A stretch of DNA of 35,409 nt from Gymnopilus junonius (lineage: Eukaryota; Basidiomycota; Agaricomycetes; Agaricales; Galerinaceae): NCBI GenBank assembly GCA_015501075.1, contig JADNYJ010000334.1, forward strand, positions 1 to 35,409. Direction: 5' to 3'. The translations under genes were made by a program, and so were the position numbers. The notes under the pieces are model-generated. The model was not told the DNA's origin and ran no database searches. It was given only the letters and a program-made list of their open reading frames with translations. Below, in pieces: positions 12,201-22,386 of the stretch (position 1 is its first letter; every line of letters starts with the position of its first letter).

Positions 12201-12481
12201 AGAAAGATTATTCATGTGCATTGGTGAATTGGTATGTACCGACTGGCCGTGACCATGACACTGGCATGTGGACTGTCAAACTCAACTACAATAGCAGGGG
12301 GTGTCCTATTTTCCAAGTTATAGATGTTGACGCAATAGCGCGGGGCGTGCATTTGTTGCCTGTATATGGCTCACAACGTCTTCCAGAGGACTTCACGCAT
12401 CATGACGCTCTTGACAGTTTTAGGTCTTTCTTCATTAATCATTATATAGATCATCACGCTCACGAATTTCTTGTAAATTAA
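9248..12481 (+). pseudogene. Plavaka-type DNA transposase, nine exons, nearly intact
   Basis: ATG 9248-9250, stop 12479-12481, about 933 codons. Exons: 9248-9410, 9466-10004, 10060-10261, 10319-10547, 10608-10740, 10794-10969, 11027-11123, 11180-11787, 11829-12481; introns are GT-AG, mostly 53-60 bp. Residues 9-36 form a C2H2 finger (C-x2-C-x12-H-x4-H, CYLCGKPCRSSSGLTQH). Family blocks follow in order: [127 protein letters not shown] and DHHAHEFLVN. This order is characteristic of Plavaka transposases, which mobilise CACTA-related elements. Breaks: in-frame TGA at 10726-10728 (GI-stop-SDIV), and the 11787/11829 splice junction is one base out of phase, so a +1 insertion near it is likely. I saw no terminal inverted repeats. 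Confidence 0.88.
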
Positions 12482-12959
12482 AATCCGTCATCTTTAATAC
12501 TAGTAATCTTTGTCTGGCGGTAGGTTTTTCTGGTTTTACGTGTTTCTGGTTTCCGGAAACTAAAAAACGACTGAAAACTATGAAAAACTGCGAAACATTT
12601 TTGCTACTTTGCTGATGGCAGAGGGTGTAGTGGTAGTGGTGGTAATGGTTGATGAAGTTGGTAAATAAATACAAACATTGCAGCATTAAGCTCCATCAGC
12701 CCCAGCACCTCCTCCCGGCTCTCTGGTGTCTGGCTAGCAGCATCGCATTGGAGGAGGACATTCTTAGGGTTAGGGTTATGGGACTTTTATGACTGCTTGG
12801 GCTTGGGTTCACCATGGGCTGGGTTCATTGGGATGGGATGGGCTGGGTTCATTGGGCTGGGCTGGGCTGGGCTGACCAGGCTGGCTTCTATACTATAGCA
12901 TCATTTTTATGCAAAAAAGTAGTATCTACATGATATTTTAGATTACTACACACATACAC
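12482..12959. other. gene-free, GGGCT-rich low-complexity sequence
   Basis: 12520-12600 is rich in GGTTTTTCTGG and GAAAAC words. Two TTAGGG copies occur near 12762-12775, and 12830-12880 is a GGGCTG/GGCTGGG run. No reading frame of interest was seen. Confidence 0.6.
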
Positions 12960-13450
12960 AAGGTCCTTAGTACCATGTTTATATGAGGACAATTACTCAA
13001 ATGAAATGCTAAGCATTCTGTCAGACTAACTACACCTCTAAAAAATTTCTGTTAAATTATTTATTACTTACATTGTAATTTATGTGAGTATGTAGGTAGA
13101 TGAGGTGCTTAATACCATATGAATGTGAGGACCTTTGCAGAAATGTGGTACTTAGTACCACATCTACATGAGGACCTTTACAGAAATGAGTTGTAAAGAA
13201 CTACATCTGTATAAGCACTTTTCAAATAAGAGTACTCACATGGATGTGGTGCTTTGCACTTTTTTTTTGCATGCAAGCACACAGGATACTATGCAGAAAA
13301 TTACAAAGATGTGGTGCTGAGGACCACATCTACATAAATACTACTCACACAACTCACATAGAGGATGTCCTCCAGTAACAGTACTCACATAGACATAGTG
13401 TGAAGCACCACATCTATGGAGTATCTCAGCCATGAGAGGTTCTGGTGGTT
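12960..13450. repeat. dispersed palindromic repeat, five to six degenerate copies
   Basis: Copies at about 12962, 13092, 13143, 13240, 13308 and 13385 share GATGTGGT(A/G)CT and AGTACCACATCTACATGAGG-like halves. The clearest palindromes are 13143-13163 (10-bp arms, ATGTGGTACT and its complement) and 13308-13330 (arms GATGTGGT and ACCACATC around 7 bp). Each could form a hairpin. No gene is seen; function is unknown. Confidence 0.7.
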
Positions 13451-13775
13451 CTTAGAACACCACCACCTTGAATTAATACAAAAAGTGGTGTCTGTCCAAA
13501 AGCTACTCACATATGCCCTTACTCAAACTGAGGCACACAGATGAAAGACAGACAACAAGATAATATATTTGCCCCTCGAAAGGGGTGGGCAAGACAATAC
13601 CTGTAATAAAGCTAGAAAAAAAAAGGCAGCATGCAGAGGGTGGGATGGAAGTGAAGAAGGAAGAATGAGTATGTAACTAGTAAAACATAGATAACCATAA
13701 AGTGATAGCTATCCATGAATCATCAGTGTCCATGATGATGTGGAGTAAAAAAAATAGGAAACTTACTTATCATAC

Positions 13776-16478
13776 TCATTCATCATGGCTTATAAATGAC
13801 CTTGCCCAGGAGTCACTTGCCTTCTCGATGTCCTTTGTGGTAGTATACCTCTGCACTGTGTTCTTCTACTCCTTCATCTTCTTCAGCTCAAAGACCCCCT
13901 TTTTCCACCCCGCCAGCCAGTCCTGGTAGAACTTCTCTGTGTCAGGTGACCACTGGGGAATGGCATACCCGCTGCCCATCCAAACGTCATGCTTGGGCCA
14001 CCAAGACAAATGAGAAGCAGTCATGGAGGCCTCTTCGAGCTGGAGGTAGACCCCACAAACAATCTCCACCTTCACATAGTCAGCCTTGTCATCAATGAAA
14101 ATCTTGTCACCATGGACAGCCACCAGTTCTTTGTGGGTGAGAGAAGGGCCCTCCCAAATCTTGATGTCTGGAACAACCTTGGAAGCAATCCGCCCAACCA
14201 AACCACCAAGTAATCAGATGGCGCATCCTTGGTCAGAGGACAAAACCTTATCACACACGGTGTGGTATGCATCGAGGTCAAGCTTCCTAGGCATAAAACC
14301 AACTGGGTGCTCTCCAAGGCCTTGAACCATCCCTTTTGAATGAATGAAAAGTGCCTGCCACATCATCTGGCTGATTTTCTTCAACAACAGTCCTGAAGGA
14401 GACTCCCAACTCCAGAAGACCAGCCCCAACCTCATACATAGTCATGCACGAAGTCCAGTACACCAAAAGGATGGTTGTTGCACTCGGCGTAGCAATGAAC
14501 CAAGATGATTTGTCCTTTGAGCTTGCAGAAGGGCATATGATGTAGATCTCAGTGGCATGGTGGAGTTTGGACTCAACATGCTGCAGGGTGAAGTTCAACA
14601 TGTTGAAAACCAATGGGTTTATGTGCTAGGGACTGATGTCCCATACAGGAGGGAGGGAGGCATATTCAAAACATTACCACAGAGTGCAATGTTACAGAAG
14701 TCAATGATGGAGGTCTCTGCCACATTCTCCTGCCTAGTGTACTCATTAGAATACAGAAGTTCCTTGAGGACCTGCTGCAAGCCTGCCCAGCCTCTCGTCT
14801 GTTGTTTGCGAGCATTATGGAGCTCAGGGTGCCAACTGTCATCGAGATCAGTGCAGAATCCATGGTGGAGGCAAAGGTATTTCATGAGAGGCCAAAACTC
14901 CACTTTGTATTCCTCTCCCACAGGCCATCTCCCAGCTTCCATCGCAGCCTGTGCTGACTCCATCATCACCTCCACAATGGGCTGCTCATGCCTGTTCTCT
15001 GTGGCGTCCTCCTGACTAGAGCTGTACAGGATAAGCTCATCATCAGAGTCATCATTAGTGGGTGGAGGGAGGGTTTCACCTGGCAGGCAGCGAGGAGGGT
15101 GAGGAACAAGGTCCCATTTATCACCTAATGCCCAATAAAAACATTGGAATCATGTCAAGCTCTTGAACTTCTCCATTCCATCATGCCTAATCAAAGGCAT
15201 GTGATGATAGAAGGTCTTGACATCCTTGTCATGATGCCAGATGAAGAAATGGGCCTGGTTGCTTGGGCTGTTCTTCTCTGCATTTTTTTCCTTCCCTTCC
15301 TGAGACTGATGATCTGAGAATGTCTTGCACACCATGCAGCGCTGATGTCCACTTTTCTTCTGGGCAAAAAATTCCTCCCATGTCTCACAAGGGTGCTGAC
15401 CACTGTTCTCATGCACAATAAGAGTCTTATCAACCTGAGGAGGTTGACACGGCCCTGGAGGAGTGTCATTGTCCACATCCAAATCACTGAAGTATGCATT
15501 GTCATTGTAGTTATATCTGCCTGAATCAACAGGTGGAGGCAAGGGGTTGGAGGCAGCAAACAAAGGAGAAGGAGGAGGGAAGATGTCAGGGAAAGAAGTA
15601 TGATGTAAAGGGGAGACACTGGGGAATGAAGGAACCAGCAGGGAGGTGCTGGAGTGGGGCAAGGTCATGGCTCGAGGTCTGACATATTTTGCCCTAGCCT
15701 CCTCAACAATGTGCTGATCAGGGAGATAAGTCCTCATTTCAGGGTCTACCATAGGCAAGTTGCCTAAATCATGGTTCCAGAGCAGCCAGAAAGGAACACT
15801 GGCACAGCAGAAGGAGGCAAGATAAACACCCCACCATGTAAAATGAGGGTCAAGGAAACCACCCATTTGCAGCCCAGGAGAGATGTCACAAATGATAGAA
15901 TCACAGAAGAAATCCAACCAGATGTGAGTGAGAGAATCTGGATGAAGACCCAGTTGGTAGAAGATGGAGTTGAAGCAAGAATCCTCATAATCGCCCAACC
16001 AAAGTGAGATGGCAAAGGAGGCATAGGCACTGAGGACACAAAATTTGGTTTGGGCTCGCTTCACACAGGACAAAGCCACCTTCTGTGTGTGATGGGGGTG
16101 TTGGAAGCCGTGATCAGATGGAAGGGTAGGAACTTTCAGGAGAGGGAAATTGTGGTACTCCTTGTGCGACATGAGGAGCATGCATGCAATGTAAAGGAGA
16201 GAGCTCTCCAGACTGAGCCACTTGTTGATCAGGGTGCTGGACAGGGAAAAATGGTTGTTATCAGTGGGGTGGATGAAACCATCCAGATCGACATCGGAAA
16301 GGTCGAGAATTGAAAAAAGACAGCCTTTAAAGGCAGACATTGTGGGGTGGAAAGCAAGATATATATTGTCATCTTTCAAAAGGTGAGGTTTGAGATAGTC
16401 ATTGGGGTGAATAGATTCAGGATCATGGCAAATCTCCACGGGCCAGGAGTGATGGAGGATGCCCATGATAACCCCCGC
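13776..16478 (-). pseudogene. Agaricomycete protein family A of unknown function, decayed
   Basis: Minus-strand gene. The first 438 codons (16466-15150) are open: NDYLKPHLLKDDNIYLAFHP, FKGCLFSILDLSDVDLDGF, a Pro-rich linker, and CETWEEFFAQ. This pattern recurs in a large Agaricomycete family with no function I know. The frame continues after TGA 15152-15150 (LT-stop-FQCFYWALG) to about 14619, then through at least two frame changes near 14615 and 14400 (LLELGVSFRTV; GLGEHPVGFMPRKLD), then after TGA 14216-14214 into GGLVGRIASKVV, VEIVCGVYL and SHLSWWPKHDVWMGSGY. TAG 13868-13866 (likely former Trp, KE-W-KNT) precedes the last 30 codons and a terminal TGA 13778-13776. Some frame changes may be unrecognised introns. 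No membrane segment or signal peptide is evident. Confidence 0.7.
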
Positions 16479-17900
16479 ATCTGGCTTCCATGAGCATAAT
16501 TGTCAGATCCTAGGGAGTATCTTTCGCGGAGGGGTTGGGTCTTGCCTGATGATAAATATCAGCCTTGATACAGAATGGACTGAATGGAATACTTACATGA
16601 CTTCCATTATATGATGTACGATTAAAAAACAGTGTAGCTGTGGTGGTGGGGACAGACACAGGACCAGCAGCAGTGACAGCAACAGCAGCAAGAAAGGAGT
16701 CTTCAGGAAAGGACAGTATGAGCAAAGATCTAGAAAATGATAATCAGAGGGGGGGACAGCAGGACAGGGTAGCATATGGACATACAGCATGGGCAGTAGG
16801 GACTGTTGTGGATGCAAGGGCAGGAGTAAACTCCTTCATCAATGCAGGACCTTCACTACTATACACAAGGGCAGGAGTAAACTCCTTCATCAATGCATAT
16901 GGTCATGCTGGTAAAGAGAAGATGAAACTATAAGGCGGGTGTCCTAAATGGGGCAGAGGCTTCTGATCCAAACAAACAAGATACTGCCCAGCCCAAATTG
17001 GCTGACAGACATCACCACTGCCATCCAATGGAAACAATGGCCAGCATCTCCTCTGTCCCTCCTTCTGTCTCCCCCTCTCTCCCTCCTAGCATGCTCGGGC
17101 ATTTACACCCATGTTCACTGGGAGAGGATGACCATCATATCAACTGTCAAGAGGCTTTGAGGGGTGGACCACCATTGTGGTTCATGTTGTACCTTCCTCC
17201 TCTGCTCCCTCTTCCTCTCGCCTCTCCTGGCATGCTCAGGCATTTATCACCTGCATTCATCAGGAGAGAGTGATACTCCTGTCACTCCTTGACACCTTGA
17301 ACCTCTGGATCACCTCCAGATTCCCCCTCATGCAACCACTGACCCCTCCTCTGGGATCTTCTCTCCTCCAGACCATCTCTGCTTTTTTCTGAGGCATCGG
17401 CTCCTCCAACATGTCTCTCCCATGGCTTACCTTTTGCACCAGTGCTCATTCTTCCTTCAATCGCCCTTGATCTCCCTCTGCTCCCCTTGACATTCAGTAA
17501 GCAGCTCTTTATCTTTTATGCTCCCTTTGGACTTAGCATTCTCTTTTCACAGCAAGTTCTGCTTGCTTTGGACACTCTATGCCTCTATGGACCCTCTATA
17601 TCTATCAGGATGTGAGGTTCAAGCTCCATCCTTCTTATCTTTGATCATCTTGTTGAGATTGCTGTGGTATGTCCCTTTTGCTACTCAAATTGTGTTGTAT
17701 CTTAATTTACTGATTATTCCTCCTCAGCCTGGGCAGTTTCTCTGAACTTCGGAGCTTCTCTGGCCTTAGTATGTCTCTTAGCCAGCTGGCGAGGAAAGAT
17801 AATCTATCAAATATGTCCAGTGAATCATTGTACATACTCATATCTTATCTATCCACCCAAGCCCTATCCCTGACCCTAATGATCTCAGGTATCTTTCATC
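16479..17900. other. gene-poor stretch with small tandem repeats
   Basis: No recognisable gene. It holds the 51-bp repeat at 16815-16900 and a pyrimidine-rich duplication near 17040-17290, in which CATGCTC(G/A)GGCATTTA recurs at 17090 and 17231 (141 bp apart), each preceded by a CTCC-rich tract. Confidence 0.5.
16815..16900. repeat. 51-bp tandem repeat carrying GGAGTAAACTCC
   Basis: AAGGGCAGGAGTAAACTCC followed by TTCATCAATGCA occurs twice, with the 12-mer at 16823-16834 and 16874-16885. The same near-palindromic 12-mer recurs at 28.7-29.7 kb. Confidence 0.85.
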
Positions 17901-17956
17901 TCTGCAATTTGGTGGTGCAGCGAGTCACCACCAGCGTCTCGCCCTTGCAAAAGCAT

Positions 17957-18430
17957 GGTTCTTCGAACCACATCTGGCTCACCACCATCCTCACCACCTG
18001 CATATTGCCCTTGTGAACACATGGTTCTTTGAACCATGTTTGACTCACCACCAGCTGCCATATGAACTGTGTGTATACAATGATGACATGGGCTGTAAAG
18101 GGATGCTCGCCACCCTCCTCACCGCTGGCATATTTTCCTTGTGAAAGTGTGGTTCTTTGAACCACATTTGGCTCATCACCCTCCTCACCGCCAGCATATT
18201 TTCCTGGTGAAAGTGTGGTTCTTTGAACCATGTTCCAGTCACCACCAGCTGTGGTATGAACTGTGTGTATGCAATGATGACATGGGCTGTAAAGGGATGC
18301 TCACCACCCTCCTCACTGCTGGCGGATTGTCCTTGTGAAAGCATGGTTCTCTGAACCATGTTTGGCTCATCACCCTCCTCATCACCAGCATATTGTCCTT
18401 GTGAAAGCATGGTTCTTTGAACCATGTTTG
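17957..18430. repeat. higher-order array, alternating 66- and 128-bp units with a 15-bp inverted repeat
   Basis: The word GGTTCTTTGAACC, or a one-base variant, starts at 17957, 18023, 18151, 18217, 18345 and 18411: spacings 66, 128, 66, 128, 66. Flanking T and A extend it to the inverted repeat TGGTTC-TTT-GAACCA. The long unit is the short unit plus a 62-bp segment containing CCATATGAACTGTGTG and ATGATGACATGGGCTG. Long minus-strand reading frames here are by-products of the repeat. Confidence 0.92.
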
Positions 18431-18539
18431 ACTCACCACCAGCTGCCATATGAACTGTGTGGATACAATGATGACATGAGTCATAAAGCCATGCTGACTG
18501 CCACTGTATCCCTCTTTCGAGAATGTGTGCTTCAAACTT

Positions 18540-19305
18540 TGAAGTTCATCTGACTCATCACCATGCTATTCTGCTTTTTTGTGCCTTCAATATGTATGCT
18601 AAATATTTAGCTTAATATAATATAACTACTGTTTCACTGCCATCAGTCAGCACTGCTTGAGACACTTTGCACTTGTTTAGCTCTGTCATACTTTTTAGCT
18701 TTAATTTGTACATGTAATACTTAGCTTGACATGCCTGCTGGAGTCATTGTTTGCAAGGTGCTTCACACCTCATTTAATTCACCACCACCAGTTAGCGCTG
18801 CTTGTGAGAACATGGTTCTCTGCACCTCATCTTGCTCTGCATATCACCTCTTATTTTGTTAGCTTCATTATGTATGTCTAACATTTCTCTTAATATACCT
18901 GCTATCTCACCACCACAAAGAGCATCATGACTAGTCTATCGTCTTTGCCAAAACATAAGCCAAGATTGAAATCCATGGTGCAGAAGTCTGCTGATTTCTG
19001 AGCAAAGAATTGATGAAAGATGATGATGCCAGTGTGTCAGCCACAGAAGTGAGGCATGGAACCAGAATGAAGAGGTAACAACATCCAGCTCACTGCATCC
19101 TTATTTTGTAGCTTCAATATGTATGTTTAATATTTATTGTAATGTACACAAACCTCTTGAATTTCCATCCTGATGACTTTGTTGTGATTGGTCCTCAATC
19201 AATATTAGGCTAACTCTAAGTGGTGAAAACTGCAACATTCACATCGACTCATCCATTACAAAATGATATATACATGGAAATGTATCATAAATTTTTGAGT
19301 ACATT
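18540..19305. other. AT-rich gene-free stretch with a degenerate repeat
   Basis: A motif like GCTTCAATATGTATGTTTAA, followed by an AT-rich TTAATAT tail, recurs in diverged form near 18584, 18697, 18860 and 19110, each after a CACCACC- or CTGC-containing stretch. No gene seen. Confidence 0.5.
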
Positions 19306-21951
19306 CTACAATAACCAAATCAGCTCTTTTGCACATGGATTCAAGAAGATTTGAGAAGCAGCTTTACGTGTATCCACATTGCTAGACTTCTTAAATGTTG
19401 GCATCCATTTAGTACCCCAAATACGATCTGTTTGAGCAAAAGGTACCCAGTAAAATTTGTCATACTTTTTCTTTATAGTATTGTGAACTGTGATGAGATC
19501 AATTTCATCGAGTTTGCAGAGAATATATTCCCACATAGGAAAATAATCCATCTGTTTAAAATTCTGTTTCCTGGTGTTCTTGTGATCCGGGGGAAAAAAT
19601 CAGTCAAATACCATAGTCCACTCTTTGTTGCTAGTAATTTTCTACTGACAGTCGAGGAAATAATCCAATAGCATCATATTTTGATATGTGGCCTCTGTGA
19701 TGGACAGGCACTGTTCAGCAGTGAGAATGCAGTAAGATGGCTTGTGTACACCCTTTTGATTGGGTGCCTTCACAGTGAGGTCAAGAAGAAATTGGCACCA
19801 GAGATGAGTCAATAATACATTGACACTGATGGGTTCATCAGGCATGTTTCCAACATTCTTGTTGTTTTCGAGATCAGATCCAGGATCTTGAATTCAGGGC
19901 TGCAGCTGGACACCACATCTAGATACATCAAACTCAACTTCTTCTTCTTCATCTTCCATGGGAAGGTACCTGCAGGTCCATCTAACCTTGTTAGGAACCT
20001 GATTTGGATGAGGTGTTACTGCCAGGGCATTCCAAGATAAATCAAGTTGGATGTCACCAGGTTCAGCTTTGAAAAAGAACTTGAATGCCTTCAGTGTGAG
20101 TCGTGCTCGAAATTCAAAGTCAAGGCATGGGATGGGATAGCATCTGCTGGCTCAGATAGAATGAAGGAAGAGGATACCATAGGGTACAGCTGCAGCTGTA
20201 TTCGAAGTTCGATGCCTCTTATGAGGAGGTTGCTCATCATCAGAATCTGTTAACTCATCAGAAGAGCTATCCTCATCATCACTTTCCTCAGTTGGACAGC
20301 CATATGCAAGGATATCTGGATCAGCACCAGTGCAGTCTATATGAGGCAGAACGGCATCCATGAGCTCACATGACGAAGGTCCCATATCAGGAGTAGAATG
20401 AAGTCCATTGAGGATCCAAACACACACCATGGTGAGCAGCAACACCTCATTAGTGGAGCGAAGATCTGCTGGGCCCTCCTGCTGCCATTCAAATACCATT
20501 TTGATAGCTAGACAATGGTATGTGCACAAACCCCTGCAAAAAAAATAAGCTAAGCGAGCTACCACCAATCATAAATGTACTTACCACCAAGCTGAGGGTT
20601 TCAAAGATATCAAAGAATCAATTAACAGGCCATGATCAACACTGAGCAGTATGCGAGATGTGTGAGCAAGTGGTATGTGAACTTCCAGGTGGGCAAGACA
20701 GTAGGTGCCCACAGCAGCATTCCAGTACAAGTCAAACAAATGCTGAGTGTAGTTGCCACCTTTACCTTTCAAGACATCTTCACAAGTTATAAATTTGCCA
20801 TGGTGACCTTGATCCTTGCAATATATAAGAGCCTTGTCTGTTGTGTACATTTGCATGTAATTAACTTTGAATTCTCCTTGAGCATGCTGTCCTGGGGTGA
20901 TTCGGCAGCCAGAAATGGAGGGCAGATGGATCAACATATTGTGGGTGTACTGGCTACTACTGACACTTGTTATGCACTAGGCATGCACATTAGAAATACC
21001 AGTTACTTGCTGCACAATGTCAAAGTGGCTGTCCATTCTCCATGCCAAACATTGTTCTTGGTCAGAGGCCACCTCGACACCAACATCAATCCACCACTTC
21101 CTGGATTGAAGAAGTTCATCATAGCTGTCTGCTTCGGGGCTTATCAGCAGATTTTTCTTCAAAAATTTGACCAAGGACTCTTCAGCAGCAGCATCAGTGT
21201 GAGAATAAGTGGTGGCATTTTTGATGCCATGAATTTGGTGCAAGAAAACCAGACCCATTCCCCAATCCAGACCATTGGATTCCAAGGCATCACGTATATA
21301 CTCCCTGAGATACTGACTCATCCAGTTGATAGTGACTTTGGTCTGCATGCTGAAAGTCCCGCTCCATCCTCTAGCATGGAACATCTCATCATCATATGTT
21401 ACAGGCCACTCCACCATTTGGGCAGGATCTATGTGCTGAATGGCTGGACGAAGACCAAATTCATAGAACTTTCACTGTTCATCCTGGCTGAGGTGTGGTT
21501 TCTGTTCCTTGGAGTAAAGAGCTGGGAAGAAAATGCATATGATGTGGTGGACATTCCACTTGGCGAGACAAAGGTTAGGTACTTTGTGAATTGGTACAGT
21601 GAAAGGGCCCTGAAATCGTCGAGTCAGTACAAGTTGCTCATAGATTTTGTAAAGTTTTACTGACATCAGGAGATTCAAAGGTATATTTTAAGTAAATGTT
21701 AGTCTGCAGAGTGTCCTCCCTTTTAGCCAGTGGATAGACAGTCAAGTCGCTTTGAACTCAAATGTCTCTGTCAATTCCTAAGAGCAAATAGTAGTCACAC
21801 ATTATTGAGAGACCTTCGTCCTTGGTCATATGGTCCAGAATGGGGTCAACAATGGCCTGCTGGGTGCAGTGTATACCCGTGAGTATTGAGCAGCAAGTGG
21901 TACATACAGTGAGCAACCACTGCATGCACAATGCACTCTGCATAGTATCGA
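19306..21951 (-). pseudogene. Agaricomycete protein family B of unknown function, about 870 codons, decayed
   Basis: One minus-strand gene can be read from the copia LTR at 21951 down to 19306. Blocks in order: GIHCTQQAIVDPILDHMT, SIMCDYYLLLGIDRDI, LVLTRRFQGPFTVPIHKVPN, HHIICIFFPALYS, EWPVTYDDEMFHARGW, LVFLHQIHGIK, RKWWIDVGVEVA, CLAWRMDSHFDIVQQV, SISGCRITPGQHAQGEFKV, QMYTTDKALIY, HHGKFITCEDVL, an acidic linker (EESDDEDSSSDELTDSDDEQ), then a C-terminal part with QVPNKVRWTCRY, VLLTHLWCQFLLDL, IKKKYDKFYWVPFAQTDRIW and SSNVDTRKAA. A GT-AG intron at 20584-20534 (51 bp) joins WW to GLCTYHCLA. Stops: TGA at 21760-21758, 21474-21472, 20154-20152, 19896-19894 and 19602-19600; TAG at 20979-20977 and 19644-19642; one frame change near 21690. 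I recall close relatives in Agaricomycetes but no function. The longest plus-strand frame here (20632-21663) is antisense to it. Confidence 0.72.
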
Positions 21952-22324
21952 TGTAGCTACTAGCTTACCTGGGTTGTAAGAGGCTAGTGCTAAGGTGACT
22001 ACTTAGGCTACTACAGAAGTATGAATGACTTAGATTAGGATGCTGTTTAGAGCATCCTTATATACCTACAGGACATGCAGTGACTAACTACATATGAGTA
22101 ATGTGTAAGGCAATTACTCAGCTAATTACTATGTAATTACTATGTAATTACTAATATCTACTCATAAGATGAGTAATATGCTCACTAAGTGATCACATGT
22201 TTTAGTCATATAAGATGACTGTGATACTCTGTTGTCACTGGATCTAGTCGCATATAGATGTGTCTGATCACATGTGTCATGTGAGTCATGTGATGTAGTC
22301 ACTTGGACACTTATCATGTCAACA
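21952..22324 (-). repeat. copia 3' LTR, TG...CA
   Basis: On the minus strand it starts TGTTGACATGAT and ends TAGCTACA (373 bp). A TATATAAGG box lies near 22058-22066. Its first 275 bp (22324-22050) match the right-hand LTR with about eight transitions and one extra 11-bp TATGTAATTAC unit. The remaining 98 bp, including most or all of R and U5, have no match on the right. Confidence 0.85.
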
Positions 22325-22339
22325 CTCCCCCTCAAGTAG
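22325..22339 (-). other. polypurine tract
   Basis: Minus-strand CTACTTGAGGGGGAG directly abuts the TGTTGACA start of the 3' LTR. This is the expected plus-strand primer position and fixes the LTR boundary. Confidence 0.8.
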
Positions 22340-22386
22340 TGCCATGCTAGCGCACATACTTGTTTCTGACGCGATGTGTCAGTATT

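Noticed and set aside
12762..12775. TTAGGG telomere-like repeats
   Set aside because: Only two copies, inside a G-rich low-complexity tract with coding elements on both sides; no telomere.
17957..18430. Regular direct repeats that could suggest a CRISPR array
   Set aside because: The intervening segments are themselves repeated, spacing alternates 66/128, and the sequence is from an intron-containing eukaryote.
17896..18535. Overlapping minus-strand frames of 98-134 codons
   Set aside because: They are produced by the tandem repeat; the peptides only restate the repeat.
20632..21663. 343-codon plus-strand open frame
   Set aside because: It is antisense to family B coding blocks and shows no motif of its own.
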